Assembly: GCA_030643245.1 (NCBI GenBank)
Contig: DAOWME010000100.1
Location: forward strand, 1-9,735
DNA from: Deltaproteobacteria bacterium
Lineage (GTDB): Bacteria > Desulfobacterota > UBA8473
Direction of reading: 5' to 3'
DNA length: 9,735 nucleotides
Shown: positions 7,757-9,735 of the stretch, piece by piece
How the letters are laid out: each line of letters begins with the position of its first letter
Position numbering within the stretch: position 1 is the first letter of the stretch
Notes under the pieces: model-generated
Seen by the model: the letters and a program-made list of their open reading frames with translations, nothing else
Database searches by the model: none
What the model was told of the DNA's origin: nothing
Program-made: the position numbers and the translations under genes

Positions 7757-8563
7757 ATGGTAAAAATCGTACTTTCATTTGTCCTTTGTTTCTTGCCTGC
7801 ATTTTCGTTTATTTTCGCCATTGCAGGTGAACGCACATCTCTTGACGAACGGTACGAGGTCTTCTTTCGTGCCAACGCTGCCTATAGAGACGGATATTAT
7901 GAGAAGGCTGCCTTAATATACGAGAAGTTGATACGTGGGGGAACAGTGGGCGGGGGGATCTTCTATAACCTGGGAAACTCTTACGTCCGGATGAACCGTT
8001 TGGGCAAGGGGGTCCTTAACTACGAACGTGCCAAACGTCTTATGCCAAGGGACCCCGACCTTGATTTTAATCTTCGCTATGCAAGGGACAGGGTTAAAGA
8101 CCGCACCGAAGGGCCGTCATCCCCTTCTGCGTTTAGATGGCTTCACAGTTTCAGCACATCGGAGGTTTTTTGGTCATTTGTGACCATCAACCTCTTTTTT
8201 TGGAGCTTTCTCATCCTGCATCTGTGGGGGCCCTCAGAGTGGCGTTTCTATATGCTTATAGGGTGTGGCCTCTTGTGGGTTCTCCTCGGGGTATCTGCCG
8301 GGATGAAATGGTACCAGGAGACTCATGATTTGAGTGGCGTTGTCATAGCTCCGGAAATAGCTATCCATGCCGGGCCGGATGAAAGGGATACTGTCCTCTT
8401 TACACTTCACGCCGGAACCGTCGTGATCTGTGAACGTGAAGAGGAGGATTGGCGACTTGTTCAACTTACCCCGGAAAGAAGAGGGTGGGCCCTGGCTGAG
8501 TTTATTGAAAGGGTTGCCATGACCTATATCGGGGGTAGCCTCTGCAAAGACATTTCAAGATGA
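7757..8563 (+). CDS. batE: BatE, TPR and SH3-like membrane protein
   Basis: The 268-residue protein has a signal peptide or anchor (about 1-23), a TPR region (about 34-110, with NAAYRDGYYEKAALIYEKLI and FYNLGNSYVRMNRLGKGVLNYERA), and two membrane helices (about 138-157 and 164-182). A C-terminal bacterial SH3-like domain (about 193-252) follows, with AGPDERDTVLFTLHAGTVV and a terminal RRGWAL. This order is standard for BatE. Given the two spans, the TPR and SH3 parts should face the same side, probably the periplasm. The gene follows batD after 46 nt with a modest Shine-Dalgarno (CAGGAAA, about 7745-7751). It is the last gene of the operon. SH3-like domains of this type often bind peptides or cell-wall material, but no ligand is shown here. 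Confidence 0.93.
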   Translation: MVKIVLSFVLCFLPAFSFIFAIAGERTSLDERYEVFFRANAAYRDGYYEKAALIYEKLIRGGTVGGGIFYNLGNSYVRMNRLGKGVLNYERAKRLMPRDPDLDFNLRYARDRVKDRTEGPSSPSAFRWLHSFSTSEVFWSFVTINLFFWSFLILHLWGPSEWRFYMLIGCGLLWVLLGVSAGMKWYQETHDLSGVVIAPEIAIHAGPDERDTVLFTLHAGTVVICEREEEDWRLVQLTPERRGWALAEFIERVAMTYIGGSLCKDISR

Positions 8564-8732
8564 ATCGGACATAATGGCTACAAAACGGTCGGACTGGCCG
8601 AATTGAATTTGCCTTCAAATTAAATAACTTACAATGAAAATCAGCCATCATGGGCAGTGTCTGTCTTATTTTTCTCTGAACACCCCCCCCTCATTTGATC
8701 TCGGTTCTAACCACGCAAGGAACGACTAAGTT

Positions 8733-8777
8733 GTTGAAATAATGACAGATATTGTTCAATAGTATCTTGATTTCAAC
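8733..8777. promoter_or_regulatory. Nested inverted repeat upstream of the sigma-54 promoter
   Basis: Outer arms GTTGAAAT (8733-8740) and ATTTCAAC (8770-8777) are perfect complements separated by 29 nt. Inside, TATTGTTCAATA (8750-8761) is itself a 5+2+5 palindrome with practically the same centre. The element ends only 4 nt before the -24 box, at roughly -75 to -31 from the predicted transcription start. It could bind a dimeric activator or repressor. A near match to the IHF consensus (8760-8772) overlaps the right arm, so a DNA-bending site is another reading. Function is inferred from symmetry and position only. Confidence 0.45.
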
Positions 8778-8781
8778 ACTA

Positions 8782-8797
8782 TGGCACACATCTTGCT
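8782..8797 (+). promoter_or_regulatory. Sigma-54 (RpoN) -24/-12 promoter of the GRE operon
   Basis: The sequence TGGCAC (8782-8787), five bases, then TTGCT (8793-8797) matches the sigma-54 consensus TGGCAC-N5-TTGCW at every defined position, with the invariant GG and GC ten bases apart. Transcription would begin near 8808, giving a leader of about 200 nt before the small-subunit ATG at 9008. The site faces the GRE operon and is well outside any good coding region, which makes a chance match less likely. Sigma-54 promoters need an ATP-hydrolysing enhancer-binding protein; none is encoded in this window. Confidence 0.82.
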
Positions 8798-8957
8798 GAC
8801 GAAGATGGTTGCAGGCTGACTTTGACCGATTTTCAAATACAAAATCCTGAATATCGTTCATACCATTCCTGCGGTTTTGCGTATTCAAGTCGAACCAGTC
8901 TAACCTAAATCTGAGCGCCAACTTGGGGAAGTTATTTCGGTCTCGTCCCTAATGATT

Positions 8958-8973
8958 CGAAACTTGAGTTTCG
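8958..8973. repeat. Perfect inverted repeat in the leader of the GRE operon
   Basis: CGAAACT (8958-8964) and AGTTTCG (8967-8973) are exact reverse complements with only TG between them. It ends about 20 nt before the Shine-Dalgarno of the small-subunit gene. As RNA it could form a CGAAAC/GUUUCG stem with a UUGA tetraloop; as DNA it could be a short operator. No T-run follows, so it is not an intrinsic terminator. Confidence 0.5.
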
Positions 8974-9007
8974 CGATAGACGCTGACTGAGAAAGGGGGT
9001 GAATAAG

Positions 9008-9172
9008 ATGGCCACATGCGGTGAATGCAAGAGTTTTTTCCCGTTAGAGGATGATTCGTCTACTGGAGATTGCGTGCGGAGGGTAGTGGATCCTAGGCAG
9101 GCGTATTACCAGGCACAGCCGGCTGAGACGGACCAGGATGCTTCCACGTGTGCTTCGTTTCAGAAGAAGTAA
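9008..9172 (+). CDS. Small four-cysteine Fe-S subunit of a benzylsuccinate synthase-type glycyl radical enzyme
   Basis: A 54-residue protein beginning MATCGECKSFFPLED and ending CASFQKK. Cysteines at 4, 7, 22 and 48 (CxxC, then C, then C) match the pattern of the small subunits of benzylsuccinate synthase (BssB/BssC type), which carry one low-potential [4Fe-4S] cluster. The second half of the 4-hydroxyphenylacetate decarboxylase small subunit has a similar CxxC-F...GxC...C pattern. Such subunits bind the large radical subunit and are thought to control its assembly or radical state. The ATG has a strong Shine-Dalgarno (AAGGGGGTG, about 8993-9001). A GRE large subunit starts 164 nt downstream on the same strand, like the bssC-bssA order. 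At only 54 residues it is easy to miss in automatic annotation. Family assignment is good; which subunit (beta or gamma) is not resolved. Confidence 0.8.
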   Translation: MATCGECKSFFPLEDDSSTGDCVRRVVDPRQAYYQAQPAETDQDASTCASFQKK

Positions 9173-9221
9173 TCACATTCAAGTGAGAATAAGTGACGTT
9201 GTCCGCGGGCGATAATCATCC

Positions 9222-9238
9222 ATGTCTGGGACATTTTT
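9222..9238 (+). other. Short hairpin with T-run between small and large GRE subunits
   Basis: ATGTC (9222-9226), loop TGG, GACAT (9230-9234) form a perfect 5-bp stem immediately followed by TTTT. The stem is short and AT-containing, so it would be at most a weak or attenuating terminator. It lies about 50 nt after the small-subunit stop and 100 nt before the large-subunit start. It may instead affect mRNA processing or stability between the two cistrons. Confidence 0.3.
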
Positions 9239-9256
9239 ATTTGTCCTTTCGGGATG

Positions 9257-9300
9257 ACGGGGTCAGAAAGCACCGTATTGGGAGGAGAAGGTAACCCCGT
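9257..9300 (+). repeat. Inverted repeat enclosing an SD-like purine tract
   Basis: ACGGGGT (9257-9263) and ACCCCGT (9294-9300) are exact reverse complements around a 30-nt loop. The loop contains GGGAGGAGAAGG (9280-9291), which looks like a ribosome binding site but has no credible gene behind it. The real large-subunit Shine-Dalgarno is further on at 9322-9330. The structure could shape translation or mRNA cleavage between the subunits; this is inference. Confidence 0.35.
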
Positions 9301-9336
9301 GGACTGATACGAAGAATCAATAAAGGAGGTAAGAAT

Positions 9337-9735
9337 ATGGCAACAGTGGAAGTTGAGAGAGGCAAAAATCTCCAGGATCAGACAGAGAAACAGCAATGGT
9401 GGTGGGTTGCCGAGAAGACCCGTTCCAAACGCCTCGACTATTTACGCAAGGCGGTGTGGAAGAAAGGCGCCAGCGGAGGGCTTTATCAACCGGGCATAAA
9501 GATCGACCTGACCTTTCCCCAGCTCTTTACCGATTCATGGAAAGAGAACGAGGGTGAGCCTATCATGCTGAGAAAGGCCCGTGCCCTGGCCTACGTGATG
9601 GACAACACCCCGATCTTCATTACAGACCATGCACAGCTTGTGGGGTATGTTGGGAGCGCACCCCATGAGATGGTCTCATACTGGCAGGCGGCGAGTATGA
9701 TCAACGAGGAGGTTTACAACGAGCAGGGCATCATC
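9337..9735 (+). CDS. Glycyl radical enzyme large subunit, N-terminal part (arylalkyl-/alkylsuccinate synthase-like; 3' truncated by window edge)
   Basis: Only the first 133 residues are present; family members are usually over 800 residues, so the radical glycine and catalytic cysteine lie outside the window. After a polar N-terminus and a WWW triplet (21-23), the pattern TRSKRLDYLRKAVW, then YQPGIKIDL (50-58), TDSWKENEGEP (65-75), RKARALAYVMDN (79-90) and LVGYVGSAPHE (101-111) matches the start of the PFL-like domain of benzylsuccinate and alkylsuccinate synthases. These enzymes add a hydrocarbon radical to fumarate. An arylacetate decarboxylase or another GRE is a possible alternative. The small Fe-S subunit gene just upstream favours the succinate synthase type or a hydroxyphenylacetate decarboxylase-like enzyme. 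The ATG has a near-perfect Shine-Dalgarno (AAAGGAGGT, 9322-9330). Expression probably starts at the sigma-54 promoter. Substrate cannot be assigned. Confidence 0.8.
   Translation, partial: MATVEVERGKNLQDQTEKQQWWWVAEKTRSKRLDYLRKAVWKKGASGGLYQPGIKIDLTFPQLFTDSWKENEGEPIMLRKARALAYVMDNTPIFITDHAQLVGYVGSAPHEMVSYWQAASMINEEVYNEQGII

Larger units (their letters stand above)
8564..9007. other. Intergenic region with regulatory signals, no convincing gene
   Basis: This 444-nt gap separates the Bat operon from the GRE operon and looks more AT-rich than its flanks. The first part holds two weak hairpins (CGGTC/GGCCG at 8586-8600 and AATTTG-CCTT-CAAATT at 8606-8621) without a proper T-run, so a batE terminator is possible but unproven. 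A run of eight C lies at 8683-8690. Next come a nested inverted repeat (8733-8777), a sigma-54 promoter (8782-8797) and a leader of about 200 nt with an inverted repeat near its end (8958-8973). The only sizeable frame, on the minus strand (8691-8921), has no recognisable domain and covers the promoter, so I do not call it a gene. Confidence 0.7.

Noticed and set aside
8586..8621. Possible intrinsic terminator for the Bat operon (two short hairpins)
   Set aside because: The stems are only 5-6 bp, one with a G-T pair and the other all weak pairs near the loop, and neither is followed by a convincing T-run.
8691..8921. Minus-strand frame of 76 codons in the intergenic region
   Set aside because: No recognisable domain and no clear ribosome binding site, and it overlies the sigma-54 promoter and the inverted repeat; most likely a chance open frame.
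8564..9007. Insertion sequence or transposase remnant between the two operons
   Set aside because: No transposase-like translation, no terminal inverted repeats and no target-site duplication could be found.

Overview
The window looks like chromosomal DNA of an anaerobic bacterium, most likely a sulfate-reducing or syntrophic member of the Desulfobacterota (former Deltaproteobacteria). This is inferred from gene content, not from a marker gene: a complete Bat (Bacteroides aerotolerance-type) operon is followed by the start of a glycyl radical enzyme (GRE) operon of the arylalkyl-/alkylsuccinate synthase type. All recognisable genes lie on the + strand. No rRNA, tRNA, CRISPR array or insertion sequence was found.

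Layout. (1) 2-232: C-terminal end of a VapC-like PIN-domain toxin, truncated by the window edge. (2) 272-8563: a tightly packed operon in the order moxR (AAA+ ATPase), DUF58 protein, a small BatD/DUF4381-like membrane protein, batA, batB, batC, batD, batE. Several junctions overlap (TTGA, GTGA, a 32-nt and a 7-nt overlap), which suggests translational coupling. The one notable internal gap, 3056-3160, holds an orphan Shine-Dalgarno sequence. (3) 8564-9007: a 444-nt region with no convincing gene. It carries a textbook sigma-54 promoter (TGGCAC-N5-TTGCT, 8782-8797), a nested inverted repeat just upstream of it, and a perfect 7+7 inverted repeat shortly before the next start codon. (4) 9008-9172: a 54-residue four-cysteine protein resembling the small Fe-S subunits of benzylsuccinate synthase-type GREs. 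(5) 9337 to the window end: the first 133 residues of a GRE large subunit.

How the parts may work together. In the Bat operon, the MoxR ATPase and DUF58 protein are cytoplasmic. BatA and BatB are membrane-anchored von Willebrand A (vWA) proteins with intact MIDAS motifs. BatC and BatE carry TPRs, and BatD and its small relative are single-span membrane proteins with large ectodomains. Together they probably form an envelope complex linked to oxidative or envelope stress tolerance; the exact biochemical role of Bat proteins is unsettled. The downstream operon would encode an oxygen-sensitive radical enzyme that activates an aromatic or aliphatic hydrocarbon-like substrate by fumarate addition, or possibly an arylacetate decarboxylase. 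Its sigma-54 promoter implies control by an enhancer-binding activator, perhaps substrate-responsive. The activase and any further subunit are not in the window and would be expected further downstream or elsewhere.

Limits: substrate and subclass of the GRE cannot be settled from 133 residues. No promoter for the Bat operon and no strong intrinsic terminator after batE could be identified with confidence.
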